Source of the DNA: Limosilactobacillus oris
GTDB taxonomy: Bacteria; Bacillota; Bacilli; Lactobacillales; Lactobacillaceae
NCBI RefSeq assembly: GCF_025311495.1
Contig: NZ_CP104398.1
Location: 124,001-188,000 of the forward strand
Length of the DNA stretch: 64,000 bases
Direction: 5' to 3'
The notes under the pieces: generated by a model
Database searches by the model: none
The model's input: only the letters and a program-made list of their open reading frames with translations
What the model was told of the DNA's origin: nothing
In this document: positions 8,639 through 17,628 of the stretch, in pieces
Layout of the letters: every line of letters starts with the position of its first letter
Position numbering within the stretch: the first letter of the stretch is position 1
Translations under genes and position numbers: made by a program

Positions 8639-10921
8639 ATGGCCAAAGAACGGATTTATGAACTAGCTAAAGAGCTCAAAATGCCAAGCAAGGGTCTCGT
8701 CAAGGTAGCAAACCAGCAGGGGATGAACATTAAAAGTCACATGTCGTCCGTCACACCTGCTCAGGCCCAGAAGCTGCGTGATGTAGTAAAGAACGGTGGT
8801 CAGCAGTCAAGCGCCAAGGCGGCCCCTAAACAACGGCCAGCAAAGAAGGATAGTCATAAGAAGCAGGCCCATGATAATTCTCACCAGGGTGCAAAGGGAA
8901 ATCAGCAGCATCAAGCTAAGCGCCAACAGGAAGAAGAACGGCCACGGGAAGAACACCAGAACTGGCACAGTGAAAAGAAGCATGATGACAACCGCCGGAA
9001 CCAGAATCTTGGTGGCCGGTTTGGCGGCAGCTTGAACAACAACGACCGCCACGGCAAACGCTTCAACAAGAAGAACAAGAAGCGTAATAAGCACAATAAG
9101 GGAAATAACCGGATGCGGGAAGTGGCTCATAAACAGCCAACTCAGCGGAAGGACAAGCCGTTACCAGACGTGCTGGAATACACTGAAGGGATGAATGCTC
9201 AGGACCTGGCTAAGCTGCTTCACCGGCCATCTGCGGAAATCATCAAGAAGCTCTTTATGCTCGGCGTCATGATCAACCAAAACCAATCCCTGGATAAGGA
9301 TACGATCGAGCTGCTGGCTACTGATTACGGGATCGAAGCCAAGGAAAAGGTTGAAGTTGACGTTTCAGATATCGATAAGATGTTTGAAGACGAGCAGCAA
9401 AATACTGCGCACCTGGTTAAACGGCCGCCAGTAGTTACCGTTATGGGACACGTTGACCATGGTAAGACGACCCTGTTGGATAAGCTGCGGCACTCCCACG
9501 TTACGGAACACGAAGCCGGGGGGATCACCCAGGAAATCGGTGCCTACCAAGTGCACTATAACGACAATCTGATTACCTTCCTGGATACGCCAGGACACGC
9601 CGCCTTTACTGAAATGCGTGCGCGGGGTGCTAACATCACCGATATTACTGTTCTGGTGGTGGCGGCTGATGATGGTGTTATGCCGCAAACTGTTGAAGCC
9701 ATCCACCACGCCCAGGCTGCTAAGACCCCAATTATCGTGGCGGTCAACAAGATTGATAAGCCGGGCGCTAACCCAGACCGGGTAACGGAAGAATTGGCTA
9801 AGTACAACCTGATTCCAGAAGACTGGGGTGGGGACACCATCTTCGTCAAGATTTCCGCTAAGTTTGGCAAGAATTTGGACGAGTTGCTGGACATGATCCT
9901 GCTCCAGGCGGAAATGATGGAGTTAACTGCCAACCCAGACCAAAACGCGGCCGGCTCCGTTGTTGAAGCCCGGTTGGATCAGGGACGGGGTTCAGTTGCC
10001 ACCGTGCTGGTTCAACAAGGGACCCTTCATGTTGGGGACCCGATTGTTGTCGGCAATACCTTTGGTCGTGTGCGGACGATGACGAACGAAAATGGGCGCC
10101 GGATCAAGGCGGCAACCCCAGCGACTCCAGTGGAAATTACCGGCTTAAACGAAGTCCCAGAAGCTGGGGACCGGTTCGTGGTCTTTGATGATGAAAAGAC
10201 TGCCCGGGCGGCCGGAGAAGAACGGGCTAAGCGGGCCCAGGATAAGGAACGGCAACGGACTTCTCACGTTACCCTTGATAACCTGTTCGCCACGATGAAG
10301 AAGGGGGAAATGAAGACCCTCCCAATTATCATCAAGGCGGATGTGCAAGGGTCTGTTGAAGCCCTCAGCCAGAGCCTGCAAAAGATCAAGGTTGACGGTG
10401 TACGGGTCGATATTATCCACCAAGCCGTTGGTGCCATTAGCCAGAGTGATGTTACCCTGGCGGAGGCATCAAACGCCGTTATCATCGGTTTCAATGTTCG
10501 GCCAACACCAGTCGCCAAGTCCCTTGCCGACTCCAGCAACATTGATATCCGTCTCCACCGGGTCATCTACAACGCAATTGAAGAGGTTGAAGATGCCATG
10601 AAGGGGATGCTGGAACCAGTTTACGAGGAAGAAACGATCGGTGAAGTTGAAGTACGGCAGATTTACAAGGCTTCCAAGGTCGGGACAATTGCCGGGGGAA
10701 TGGTTACTTCCGGTAAGATTACCCGGGACGCGAAGGTGCGGCTGGTTCGTGACGGCGTGGTCGTTTACGAAGGCGAACTGGGCAGCTTGAAACGGTTTAA
10801 GGATGACGTCAAGGAAGTCAAGTCCGGCTTTGAATGTGGTTTAACGATTGAAAATTATAACGACATTAAGGAAAATGACGTGATCGAAGCTTACCAAATG
10901 AAGGAAGTTCCGGTTAAGTAA
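8639..10921 (+). CDS. infB: Translation initiation factor IF-2
   Basis: IF-2 is the GTPase that places fMet-tRNA on the ribosome and joins the subunits. The 760-residue protein has an IF2-N domain ([16 protein letters not shown]), a low-complexity basic linker rich in K, Q, N and H (residues ~55-175), and a second IF2-N domain. Next is the G domain with G1 GHVDHGKTT (~residue 271), G3 DTPGHAAF and G4 NKID, then domains II-IV. ATG 8639 follows AAGGAGAGTG. Its stop is 13 nt from rbfA. Confidence 0.97.
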   Translation: MAKERIYELAKELKMPSKGLVKVANQQGMNIKSHMSSVTPAQAQKLRDVVKNGGQQSSAKAAPKQRPAKKDSHKKQAHDNSHQGAKGNQQHQAKRQQEEERPREEHQNWHSEKKHDDNRRNQNLGGRFGGSLNNNDRHGKRFNKKNKKRNKHNKGNNRMREVAHKQPTQRKDKPLPDVLEYTEGMNAQDLAKLLHRPSAEIIKKLFMLGVMINQNQSLDKDTIELLATDYGIEAKEKVEVDVSDIDKMFEDEQQNTAHLVKRPPVVTVMGHVDHGKTTLLDKLRHSHVTEHEAGGITQEIGAYQVHYNDNLITFLDTPGHAAFTEMRARGANITDITVLVVAADDGVMPQTVEAIHHAQAAKTPIIVAVNKIDKPGANPDRVTEELAKYNLIPEDWGGDTIFVKISAKFGKNLDELLDMILLQAEMMELTANPDQNAAGSVVEARLDQGRGSVATVLVQQGTLHVGDPIVVGNTFGRVRTMTNENGRRIKAATPATPVEITGLNEVPEAGDRFVVFDDEKTARAAGEERAKRAQDKERQRTSHVTLDNLFATMKKGEMKTLPIIIKADVQGSVEALSQSLQKIKVDGVRVDIIHQAVGAISQSDVTLAEASNAVIIGFNVRPTPVAKSLADSSNIDIRLHRVIYNAIEEVEDAMKGMLEPVYEEETIGEVEVRQIYKASKVGTIAGGMVTSGKITRDAKVRLVRDGVVVYEGELGSLKRFKDDVKEVKSGFECGLTIENYNDIKENDVIEAYQMKEVPVK

Positions 10922-10934
10922 GGAGGATATAAGT

Positions 10935-11294
10935 ATGCCTAACAAACAATACCGGGTCGATCGGCTCGCCCAGCAAATTCAGCGGGAAGTCGATGATATT
11001 CTTTTGAAGCGGGTCCGGGATCCGCGGGTCCAAGGAGTTACGATTACCGGGGTTGACGTTACCGGTGACCTCCAGCAAGCAACGATTTATTACAGTATCC
11101 TATCTGATAAAGCATCGGAGATGGAAAAGGTGCAGGCGGGGCTGGATAAGGCGACTGGCCTGATTCGAAGTGAGCTGGGCGCCCGGTTGAATATCTTCAA
11201 GACACCGGAAATTAAGTTTGAACGGGACAAGTCTGTAGCTTATGGGAGTCGGATTGACCAGTTGATCAACCAGCTTCACAAGCAGGACAAGTAG
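10935..11294 (+). CDS. rbfA: Ribosome-binding factor A
   Basis: RbfA is a small KH-fold factor for late 30S maturation (16S rRNA 5' end). The 119-residue protein shows the family N-terminus (YRVDRLAQQIQREVDDILLK), the RDPRVQGVTITGVDVTGD segment and the C-terminal SVAYGSRIDQLI. GGAGG lies just before ATG 10935. It closes the nusA-infB operon, and a hairpin-like GC-rich repeat follows before truB. Confidence 0.95.
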   Translation: MPNKQYRVDRLAQQIQREVDDILLKRVRDPRVQGVTITGVDVTGDLQQATIYYSILSDKASEMEKVQAGLDKATGLIRSELGARLNIFKTPEIKFERDKSVAYGSRIDQLINQLHKQDK

Positions 11295-11299
11295 TCCGA

Positions 11300-11341
11300 A
11301 AAAGGGAGCGGGATGGCCAAGCTCAACCCAGCCCCCTTTTA
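11300..11341 (+). terminator. Possible terminator between rbfA and truB
   Basis: AAAAAGGGAGCGGG can pair imperfectly with CCCAGCCCCCTTTT. The T run is short and truB follows immediately, so it may be partial. Confidence 0.4.
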
Positions 11342-11366
11342 AAATACATACGGAGGAATGCGGAAA

Positions 11367-12266
11367 ATGGACGGAATTATTCCTTTATACAAAGAACGGG
11401 GGATGACCAGTTTTGACTGTGTCAGCCGCTTGCGGCGCATCCTCAAGACTCGTAAAATCGGCCATTCTGGTACGCTTGATCCATCAGTTGATGGGGTCTT
11501 GCCGATCTGCGTGGGTACTGCTACCAAAGCAGTTGAATACTTGATGCAGAGTGGCAAGGTTTACCAGGGGGAGTTGGTGATTGGGCGAGCCACGGAGACG
11601 GAGGATTTTGATGGTCAGGTGATTGAACAGGCACCAGTGAAAGCAGCCATCAGTGACGAAGCGGTCACCGCGGCGATGACCAAGCTAACCGGCGAAATTA
11701 CCCAGGTTCCCCCCATGTATTCAGCAGTTAAAGTTAACGGTAAGCGGCTGTATGAGTATGCCCGTGCAGGAGAAACGGTGGACCGGCCGACCCGTCACGT
11801 CACGATTACCGACTTTACGCTAATCCGCAACCACTACGACCAAGCACAACAAGAGCAGCACGTCTTTTTTAAAGTTGCTTGCTCGAAGGGTACCTATGTG
11901 CGGACCTTAGTGGTCGACCTTGCCCGGCAACTAGGTTATCCGGGGGCAATGAAGTGGTTGACCCGCCTGGAGAGTGGCGGCTTCACAATTGATCAGACCC
12001 TCAGTTTAGCGGATGTACAGGACGCGGTGGCTAGCCAAACGATGAAACGCTACCTCTATCCGCTTGACTATGCGTTGAAGGATTATCCGGTCGTTGAGCT
12101 GACGGAAAAGCAGTGGCGGGCAGTTCAAAATGGCGGCTGGCTGACAAACGCGGAGCTTTCTTTGGCGGCCGAGGAGGTCGTCCTGAAATATGATCACCAG
12201 GTGAAGGCGCTGTATCACCGGGATACCGACCACTATAAGCCGACGAAAATGTTTTCTGTGAACTAG
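11367..12266 (+). CDS. truB: tRNA pseudouridine(55) synthase TruB
   Basis: TruB makes pseudouridine 55 in the T-loop of tRNAs. The 299-residue protein starts with the highly typical DGIIPLYKERGMTSFD and carries the catalytic motif GTLDPSVDGVLP with the nucleophilic Asp (~residue 39). A C-terminal PUA-like region follows. ATG 11367 is chosen because GGAGGA at 11352-11357 would abut the upstream ATG at 11358 but is well spaced for 11367. It is followed by ribF after 11 nt, the usual truB-ribF pair. Confidence 0.95.
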   Translation: MDGIIPLYKERGMTSFDCVSRLRRILKTRKIGHSGTLDPSVDGVLPICVGTATKAVEYLMQSGKVYQGELVIGRATETEDFDGQVIEQAPVKAAISDEAVTAAMTKLTGEITQVPPMYSAVKVNGKRLYEYARAGETVDRPTRHVTITDFTLIRNHYDQAQQEQHVFFKVACSKGTYVRTLVVDLARQLGYPGAMKWLTRLESGGFTIDQTLSLADVQDAVASQTMKRYLYPLDYALKDYPVVELTEKQWRAVQNGGWLTNAELSLAAEEVVLKYDHQVKALYHRDTDHYKPTKMFSVN

Positions 12267-12277
12267 GAGGGACCAGG

Positions 12278-13249
12278 TTGCGAGTAATTAAAATTCACCA
12301 CCCCTTAAATCAACAGTTGGTTCCGGACGGGCCGGTTGTACTGGCGATGGGCTTTTTCGATGGTGTCCACCGGGGCCACCAGGAAGTGATTGGAACTGCT
12401 AAGAAGATTGCGCAGGAACGGAATCTGCCTCTGGCAGTCCTTACCTATGATCATGCGCCCGGAATCGTTTACCACCAGTATCCAGATGGCTTTGACTACC
12501 TGTCAACTACCAAGCGGAAGTTAGAATTATTAGAAGAGCTGGGCGTGGACTTGGTCTACCTTGTTAGCTTCACCTCGGCCTATGCCAGTTTGTCACCCGA
12601 GGACTTCGTTACGGACTACTTGCAGGCTTTTCACAGCCAGGTGGTGGTGGCTGGCTTTGACCATACCTATGGTACGAAAGATGTTGCGACGATGGAACGG
12701 CTGCCAATGTATGCTGCCGGCCGGTTCGAAGTGGTCACGGTTCCCAAGTTTACGTTAAGTGGTCAATCAGGTGCCAAGGTTGGCTCACGGCAAATTCGTC
12801 AACTAATCGCTACGGGGCAGGTAGGGGCAGCTAATACGGCCCTCGGTTACCGCTATCAGACCAGCGGCCTGGTTGTCCATGGACTGGCGCGGGGCCGGAC
12901 CCTGGGGTTCCCAACCGCCAATATTGAGGCTCCACAAGAAGAGCTGATTCCTGGAATCGGTGTTTACGCAGTGGAAGTAAAAATCGGTGCCCGTTGGTAC
13001 GGCGGCATGGCGAGTGTTGGCCATAACATCACCTTTGGCAAGGCGGCGAAGTTAACGGTGGAAATCTACCTTTTTGACTTTAAGCAAATGATTTATGGTG
13101 AGGAGGTTAGAGTTCGGTGGTACCAGTACCTGCGTGGCGAAGAAAAGTTTGCCGGTGCTGATGAACTCGTTGCTCAAATGCACCATGATGAGACGAATGC
13201 ACGCCGGGTTCTAGCCGATGCTTCGTGGTCTGACTGGCCGTTAGAGTAA
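12278..13249 (+). CDS. ribF: Bifunctional riboflavin kinase / FAD synthetase
   Basis: RibF converts riboflavin to FMN and then FAD in the cytoplasm. The 323-residue protein has an N-terminal FAD synthetase (nucleotidyltransferase) domain with MGFFDGVHRGHQEVI (~residue 26) and a C-terminal riboflavin kinase domain with GRTLGFPTANI (~residue 205) and GVYAV. TTG 12278 follows AGGAGGG at normal spacing. The gene is probably co-transcribed with truB. It is followed by a repeat-rich intergenic stretch with two hairpins. Confidence 0.95.
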   Translation: MRVIKIHHPLNQQLVPDGPVVLAMGFFDGVHRGHQEVIGTAKKIAQERNLPLAVLTYDHAPGIVYHQYPDGFDYLSTTKRKLELLEELGVDLVYLVSFTSAYASLSPEDFVTDYLQAFHSQVVVAGFDHTYGTKDVATMERLPMYAAGRFEVVTVPKFTLSGQSGAKVGSRQIRQLIATGQVGAANTALGYRYQTSGLVVHGLARGRTLGFPTANIEAPQEELIPGIGVYAVEVKIGARWYGGMASVGHNITFGKAAKLTVEIYLFDFKQMIYGEEVRVRWYQYLRGEEKFAGADELVAQMHHDETNARRVLADASWSDWPLE

Positions 13250-13255
13250 ACAAAA

Positions 13256-13299
13256 GTGGGAGCAGGAAAGGACTAGCTTGCCTAGTTTGTCTTCCCACT
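13256..13299. repeat. Dispersed hairpin repeat, copy near ribF
   Basis: A GTGGGA...TCCCAC stem encloses ACTAGCTTGCCTAGT. A similar element, with the same inner ACTAGCTTG-CTAGTT-GTC sequence in a GTGGGGC...GCCCCAC stem, is found at 53404-53440 after dtd. Neither is followed by a long T run. Confidence 0.55.
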
Positions 13300-13348
13300 C
13301 CCATTGACACAGAGTTAGCGTTATCTTTGTAATTAGTAAGAACTAGCA

Positions 13349-13427
13349 AGAGGCTGGGAATTAACTCAGTCTCTTTACTGTTTTAAAGATAAAAATGCAC
13401 CAGCGCAGCAACACCAAATAGGCTAGC
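13349..13427. repeat. Dispersed intergenic repeat, copy B
   Basis: Collinear with 336-423: hairpin AGAGGCTGGGAA...CTCTTT, then TTTTAAAG, AAAATGC, and AAATAGGCTAGC at the end. It may also act as a weak terminator for ribF. Confidence 0.5.
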
Positions 13428-13443
13428 TTTGCGTCAAAAGACA

Positions 13444-13486
13444 AATGCCTAAAATCAGCTTGCCGCCGATTTTAGGCATTTTTTCT
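13444..13486. terminator. Bidirectional terminator between ribF and the 13498 gene
   Basis: AATGCCTAAAATC pairs perfectly with GATTTTAGGCATT (13 bp) around an 11-nt loop and is followed by TTTT. On the minus strand it is followed by TGTCTTTT, so it can serve both converging genes. Confidence 0.8.
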
Positions 13487-13497
13487 CACACTCTTTT

Positions 13498-13866
13498 TTA
13501 ATGGCGACTGGCCCGGTGGCTGCCACTTTGATGAATTTTATGAACCCGACGTTTGAACTTGGGCGTTTGGTCGCTGACCAATTTGAAATGACGGAGCTTG
13601 AAGTTGAACGGCCGGCCAGAAAGGCGAATCGTAGTCCAGCGGCGCATGGCAGCGCTCAAATTAGAAAGGTCTTCTAGCTGGGTCTCCTGACCTTCCTTAA
13701 CCGCGGCATCATGGATATCACTGCCAAGACGAAAGATAAGGTTATTGTGATAACTGAGTAGCTCCTGGGTAAGCGGGGCATTGCGGTAGCTGTTAAAGAG
13801 CTTTTGGATAAGGAGCAATGCTTCCCGGGTATTTTGCGGTTGAATGTAACGTTCTTCCTGCTTCAC
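13498..13866 (-). CDS. Conserved hypothetical protein divergent from hrcA
   Basis: I do not recognise this 122-residue, basic, soluble protein. The N-terminal half is predicted helical (NTREALLLIQKLFNSY); the C-terminus is rich in R, K and H and ends SGSHRASRH, which would suit nucleic-acid binding. No signal peptide or membrane segment is seen. GTG 13866 is chosen over the longer reading because AAAGGAAG lies 8 nt upstream. It is transcribed away from hrcA; a TATAAT on the minus strand (13924-13929) lies beside CIRCE, so it may share HrcA control. Confidence 0.65.
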   Translation of the reverse strand: MKQEERYIQPQNTREALLLIQKLFNSYRNAPLTQELLSYHNNLIFRLGSDIHDAAVKEGQETQLEDLSNLSAAMRRWTTIRLSGRPFNFKLRHFKLVSDQTPKFKRRVHKIHQSGSHRASRH

Positions 13867-13897
13867 GATAAAACTTCCTTTTGTAGTTTGACATTCC

Positions 13898-13926
13898 TTG
13901 ACTTTTAGACGGGGGATTGGTATATT
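13898..13926 (+). promoter_or_regulatory. Promoter of the hrcA operon
   Basis: TTGACT and TATATT are separated by 17 nt, immediately upstream of CIRCE. A second TTGACA lies at 13888. Confidence 0.65.
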
Positions 13927-13937
13927 ATAAATTGTGT

Positions 13938-13964
13938 TTAGCACTTAGCCCTAACGAGTGCTAA
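13938..13964. promoter_or_regulatory. CIRCE operator (HrcA binding site)
   Basis: TTAGCACTT-N9-GAGTGCTAA matches the CIRCE inverted repeat with a single mismatch in the left arm. It covers the expected transcription start of hrcA and the -35 region of a possible divergent promoter for the minus-strand gene ending at 13498. Confidence 0.93.
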
Positions 13965-13981
13965 AAGGGGATGTGATTAAA

Positions 13982-15034
13982 ATGCTAACACAGCGACAAA
14001 AAAAGGTCCTGCAAGCGATTGTACGTCAATATACCTCAACGGGTCAACCGGTTGGTTCTAAGCACCTGGCCGAACAACTACCGTTTAAGGTTAGTTCGGC
14101 GACAATCCGCAATGAAATGGCCGTTCTGGAGGAGCAAGGCTTAATTGCCAAGGAGCACTCATCTTCTGGCCGTATTCCATCAAAAACGGGTTATCGTTAC
14201 TACGTTGACCATCTGTTGGATCCGGGAGCGGTAACGGATAACGATTTAGTCGTGATTCAAAATTCATTGGGGACCAGTTTTCAAAAGATTGATGAGATTG
14301 TCTCGCATTCGGCTGACATTTTATCCGACTTAACCTCATATACCGCGTTTACGCTTAAACCAGAGCAAGCGGATGTCCGTTTGAGTGGCTTCCGTGTTGT
14401 CCCACTGGGAAATCGGAAGGTAATTGCTATCCTGGTTACTGATAGTGGTGAGGTGGAGAGTCAGTCCTTTACCCTGCCGCGTGATTTTGACGCTGAGGCT
14501 TTGCAAGCAGTCGTCCGGATGATTAACGATCAACTGGTTGGCTTGCCGCTGGCAGAGGTGCTCAAGCGGCTGAGTGACGACATTCCAGTGCGGGTGATGC
14601 ACTATATGCACAGCACGAACGGTTTCCTGGACCTGTTTGACAACGTGGTTTCACGGGCAGCCCGGGAGCGGTTCTTTGTGGGCGGACGCCTAAATATTTT
14701 AGGCTTTTCCAATAACCAAGATCCGCAAGCACTTCAGGCACTGTATAGTTTGCTAGACCGCAACGATGAACTGTCGCACCTCCTCGATGCTGATTCGACG
14801 GATAATAAAGACATTAACGTTAAAATCGGCTCGGAGATTTCCAAGGACCAGGTCTTGAACGACTACAGCCTGATTACGGCTAAGTATAATGTTGACCAAT
14901 ACGGGAAGGGAATTATCGCCGTTTTGGGACCAACCCGGATGCCATATTCACGGACAATCGGAATTGTGAATGCTTTTCGCCAAGAACTAGCAAAGCGGTT
15001 GCTTGATTTTTACCGCCATTATTACGATTCATAG
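13982..15034 (+). CDS. hrcA: Heat-inducible transcription repressor HrcA
   Basis: HrcA represses chaperone genes by binding CIRCE and is kept active by GroEL. The 350-residue protein has the N-terminal winged helix (LTQRQKKVLQAIV, GQPVGSKHLAE, SSATIRNEMAVLEEQGL) and the C-terminal HrcA domain. ATG 13982 matches the family N-terminus; the upstream GTG 13958 lies inside CIRCE and would add eight residues. AAAAGGGG lies 11 nt before the start. It is the first gene of hrcA-grpE-dnaK-dnaJ and is autoregulated through CIRCE. Confidence 0.95.
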   Translation: MLTQRQKKVLQAIVRQYTSTGQPVGSKHLAEQLPFKVSSATIRNEMAVLEEQGLIAKEHSSSGRIPSKTGYRYYVDHLLDPGAVTDNDLVVIQNSLGTSFQKIDEIVSHSADILSDLTSYTAFTLKPEQADVRLSGFRVVPLGNRKVIAILVTDSGEVESQSFTLPRDFDAEALQAVVRMINDQLVGLPLAEVLKRLSDDIPVRVMHYMHSTNGFLDLFDNVVSRAARERFFVGGRLNILGFSNNQDPQALQALYSLLDRNDELSHLLDADSTDNKDINVKIGSEISKDQVLNDYSLITAKYNVDQYGKGIIAVLGPTRMPYSRTIGIVNAFRQELAKRLLDFYRHYYDS

Positions 15035-15046
15035 GAGGCGAGTCAT

Positions 15047-15619
15047 TTGGCAGAAGAAAAAAAGAAGGACCAGCAGGAAACAGCTGCTCAACAGAAGCCT
15101 GAGAAAGATTCAAAGCCTGACCAGGCGAAACATCATGAACAGTGTCATCACCGCTGTGAAAAGCTGCAAAAAGAAATTGATGACTTAAAAGCCCAGTTAG
15201 CAGATAAGGATGATAAGTACCTGCGTGCGGAAGCGGAAATTCAAAACATGACTAACCGCTTTAAGAAAGAACGCGCTCAGATTCTAAAGTATGATGGTCA
15301 GGACCTCGCCAAGAGTGTTTTGCCTGTCTTGGATAACCTGAAACGGGCATTGAACATTGAAGTGACTGACGAAAATGGTCAGCAGCTCAAAAAGGGGATT
15401 CAGATGGTTCACGACCACCTGATCAAGGCCCTGACCGACCACGGGATTACTGAGATTCCTGCCGAGGGGGAAACCTTTGATCCGACTCTGCACCAGGCAG
15501 TGCAAACTGTCCCGGTTCAAGATGACCAGAAGCCAGAGACGGTGGTCAAGGTCCTCCAAGCTGGTTACCAGCTCAAGGACCGGGTTTTGCGCCCAGCAAT
15601 GGTTGTTGTTGCACAATAA
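15047..15619 (+). CDS. grpE: Nucleotide exchange factor GrpE
   Basis: GrpE releases ADP from DnaK. The 190-residue protein has a charged N-terminal region, a long coiled coil (residues ~35-85, RAEAEIQNMTNRFKKER) and the C-terminal beta domain ending RVLRPAMVVVAQ. Start is TTG 15047 after AGGAGGCGAG. An unusual cluster KHHEQCHHRC lies at residues ~27-36, just before the coiled coil; it has two Cys and four His within ten residues and could bind a metal, although this is only inferred. dnaK follows after 25 nt. Confidence 0.95.
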   Translation: MAEEKKKDQQETAAQQKPEKDSKPDQAKHHEQCHHRCEKLQKEIDDLKAQLADKDDKYLRAEAEIQNMTNRFKKERAQILKYDGQDLAKSVLPVLDNLKRALNIEVTDENGQQLKKGIQMVHDHLIKALTDHGITEIPAEGETFDPTLHQAVQTVPVQDDQKPETVVKVLQAGYQLKDRVLRPAMVVVAQ

Positions 15620-15644
15620 ATTAATTTAAGAGAGGGAATAAACA

Positions 15645-17519
15645 ATGGCAAGTAACAAGATTATTGGTATTGATTTAGGTACTACTAACTCCGCCGTTGC
15701 CGTTATGGAAGGTAACGAACCGAAGATTATTACTAACCCAGAAGGAAGCCGGACAACGCCATCCGTTGTTTCATTTAAGAACGGTGAAACGCAAGTTGGT
15801 GAAGTTGCTAAGCGGCAAGCAATTACGAACCCAAACACGATTTCTTCCATTAAGAGTCACATGGGCGAAGCCGGCTACACGGTTGAGATTGATGGCAAGA
15901 AGTACACGCCACAAGAAATTTCAGCAATGATTCTGCAATACCTCAAGAAGTACGCTGAAGACTACATCGGTGATACGGTTGATAAGGCGGTTATCACCGT
16001 GCCAGCATACTTCAACGATGCCCAACGGCAGGCGACTAAGGACGCTGGTAAGATTGCTGGCTTGGACGTTAAGCGGATTATCAACGAACCGACTGCTTCT
16101 TCTTTGGCTTACGGCCTGGACAAGAAGGATAAGGATGAAAAGATCCTGGTTTACGACCTTGGTGGTGGGACTTTCGATGTTTCCATCCTGGAATTAGGTG
16201 ACGGGGTCTTCCAAGTCCTCTCAACCAACGGTGATACTCACCTGGGTGGGGATGACTTTGACCAAAAGATCATGGACTGGTTAATCGATGGCTTCAAGCA
16301 GGAGCATGGCGTGGACCTGTCCCAAGACAAGATGGCTCTGCAACGGTTGAAGGACGCTGCTGAAAAGGCTAAGAAGGACCTTTCCGGTGTCCAAGAAGCC
16401 CAAATCAGCCTGCCATTTATCTCCTCTGGTGAAAATGGCCCACTGCACTTGGAAAAGAGTTTGACCCGGGCACAATTCAACCAACTGACTAACGACCTGG
16501 TTGAACGGACGAAGCAACCAGTTTTGAACGCCTTGAAGGATGCCGACCTGTCATTTGATGACATCGACGAAGTTATCCTCAACGGTGGTTCAACCCGGAT
16601 TCCAGCCGTTCAAGAAATGGTTAAGGAATTGACTGGCAAGGAACCAAACCACTCTATCAACCCTGATGAAGCCGTTGCCCTTGGTGCTGCTATCCAAGGT
16701 GGGGTTCTGACTGGTGACGTGAAGGACGTTGTGTTGCTTGATGTTACGCCACTCTCCCTTGGGATTGAAACCATGGGTGGGGTCTTCACAAAGCTGATTG
16801 ACCGGAACACGACCATTCCAACTTCCAAGAGTCAGATTTTCTCAACGGCTGCTGATAACCAATCCGCCGTTGACATCCACGTTCTCCAGGGTGAACGGCC
16901 AATGGCTGCTGACAACAAGACCTTAGGGAACTTCCAGCTGACAGACATTCCTGCTGCTCCTCGTGGTGTTCCTCAAATCAAGGTTACCTTTGATATCGAC
17001 AAGAACGGGATTGTGAACGTTTCTGCCGAAGATCAGGGTACCCACAAGAAGCAAAACATCACGATTAAGTCCAACTCTGGTCTGAGCGATGAAGAAATCG
17101 AGCGGATGAAGAAGGATGCTGAGGAACACGCCGAAGCCGACAAGAAGAAGAAGGAGGAGGTTGACCTGAAGAACGAAGTCGACCAAGAACTCTTCCAAGT
17201 CGACAAGACCTTGAAGGAAGTCAAGGGCAAGGTTCCAGAAGACGACATCAAGAAGGCCGAAAGTGCCCGTGACGACCTGAAGAAGGCTAAGGAAAGCGGC
17301 AACCTGGACGACATGAAGGCCAAGAAGGATGCTTTGAACAAGGTTATCCAAGACCTGAGTGTTAAGCTGTACCAGCAGGCTCAAGGAGCACAGGGCAACG
17401 CTCAGGGTGGCCCTCAACCAAACGGTGGTAACGCTGGCAACAATAATGGTGACAGCAAGGGTGATGACAACACCGTTGATGGTGACTTCAAGGATGTTAC
17501 TCCGGATGACAAGAAGTAA
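15645..17519 (+). CDS. dnaK: Chaperone DnaK (Hsp70)
   Basis: DnaK is the ATP-driven Hsp70 chaperone. The 624-residue protein has the phosphate-1 motif [13 protein letters not shown] at residues 6-18, the [12 protein letters not shown] motif near 167, the substrate-binding beta domain, and a lid rich in Lys and Glu. It ends in a Gly/Asn/Gln-rich linker and acidic tail. GAGAGGG precedes ATG 15645. Codon use is strongly biased, as expected for a highly expressed gene. A 13-bp terminator follows at 17531, so dnaJ may be partly separately expressed. Confidence 0.98.
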   Translation: MASNKIIGIDLGTTNSAVAVMEGNEPKIITNPEGSRTTPSVVSFKNGETQVGEVAKRQAITNPNTISSIKSHMGEAGYTVEIDGKKYTPQEISAMILQYLKKYAEDYIGDTVDKAVITVPAYFNDAQRQATKDAGKIAGLDVKRIINEPTASSLAYGLDKKDKDEKILVYDLGGGTFDVSILELGDGVFQVLSTNGDTHLGGDDFDQKIMDWLIDGFKQEHGVDLSQDKMALQRLKDAAEKAKKDLSGVQEAQISLPFISSGENGPLHLEKSLTRAQFNQLTNDLVERTKQPVLNALKDADLSFDDIDEVILNGGSTRIPAVQEMVKELTGKEPNHSINPDEAVALGAAIQGGVLTGDVKDVVLLDVTPLSLGIETMGGVFTKLIDRNTTIPTSKSQIFSTAADNQSAVDIHVLQGERPMAADNKTLGNFQLTDIPAAPRGVPQIKVTFDIDKNGIVNVSAEDQGTHKKQNITIKSNSGLSDEEIERMKKDAEEHAEADKKKKEEVDLKNEVDQELFQVDKTLKEVKGKVPEDDIKKAESARDDLKKAKESGNLDDMKAKKDALNKVIQDLSVKLYQQAQGAQGNAQGGPQPNGGNAGNNNGDSKGDDNTVDGDFKDVTPDDKK

Positions 17520-17530
17520 TTAATTGCTTA

Positions 17531-17575
17531 GTAAAAGCCAAAGGCCAATCAGACAGGACTTTGGCTTTTACTTTC
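17531..17575 (+). terminator. Terminator between dnaK and dnaJ
   Basis: GTAAAAGCCAAAG pairs perfectly with CTTTGGCTTTTAC (13 bp), followed by TTTC. It lies inside the classical dnaK-dnaJ operon, so it probably lowers dnaJ expression relative to dnaK. Confidence 0.75.
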
Positions 17576-17628
17576 TGTTCATACTTATGGTATAACTAAA
17601 CAAGCAATTAAGTGATGAGGGATAATCA

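Noticed and set aside
8796-9130. Overlapping frames on both strands in the low-complexity part of infB
   Set aside because: They arise from the repetitive basic linker of IF-2 and have no independent support.
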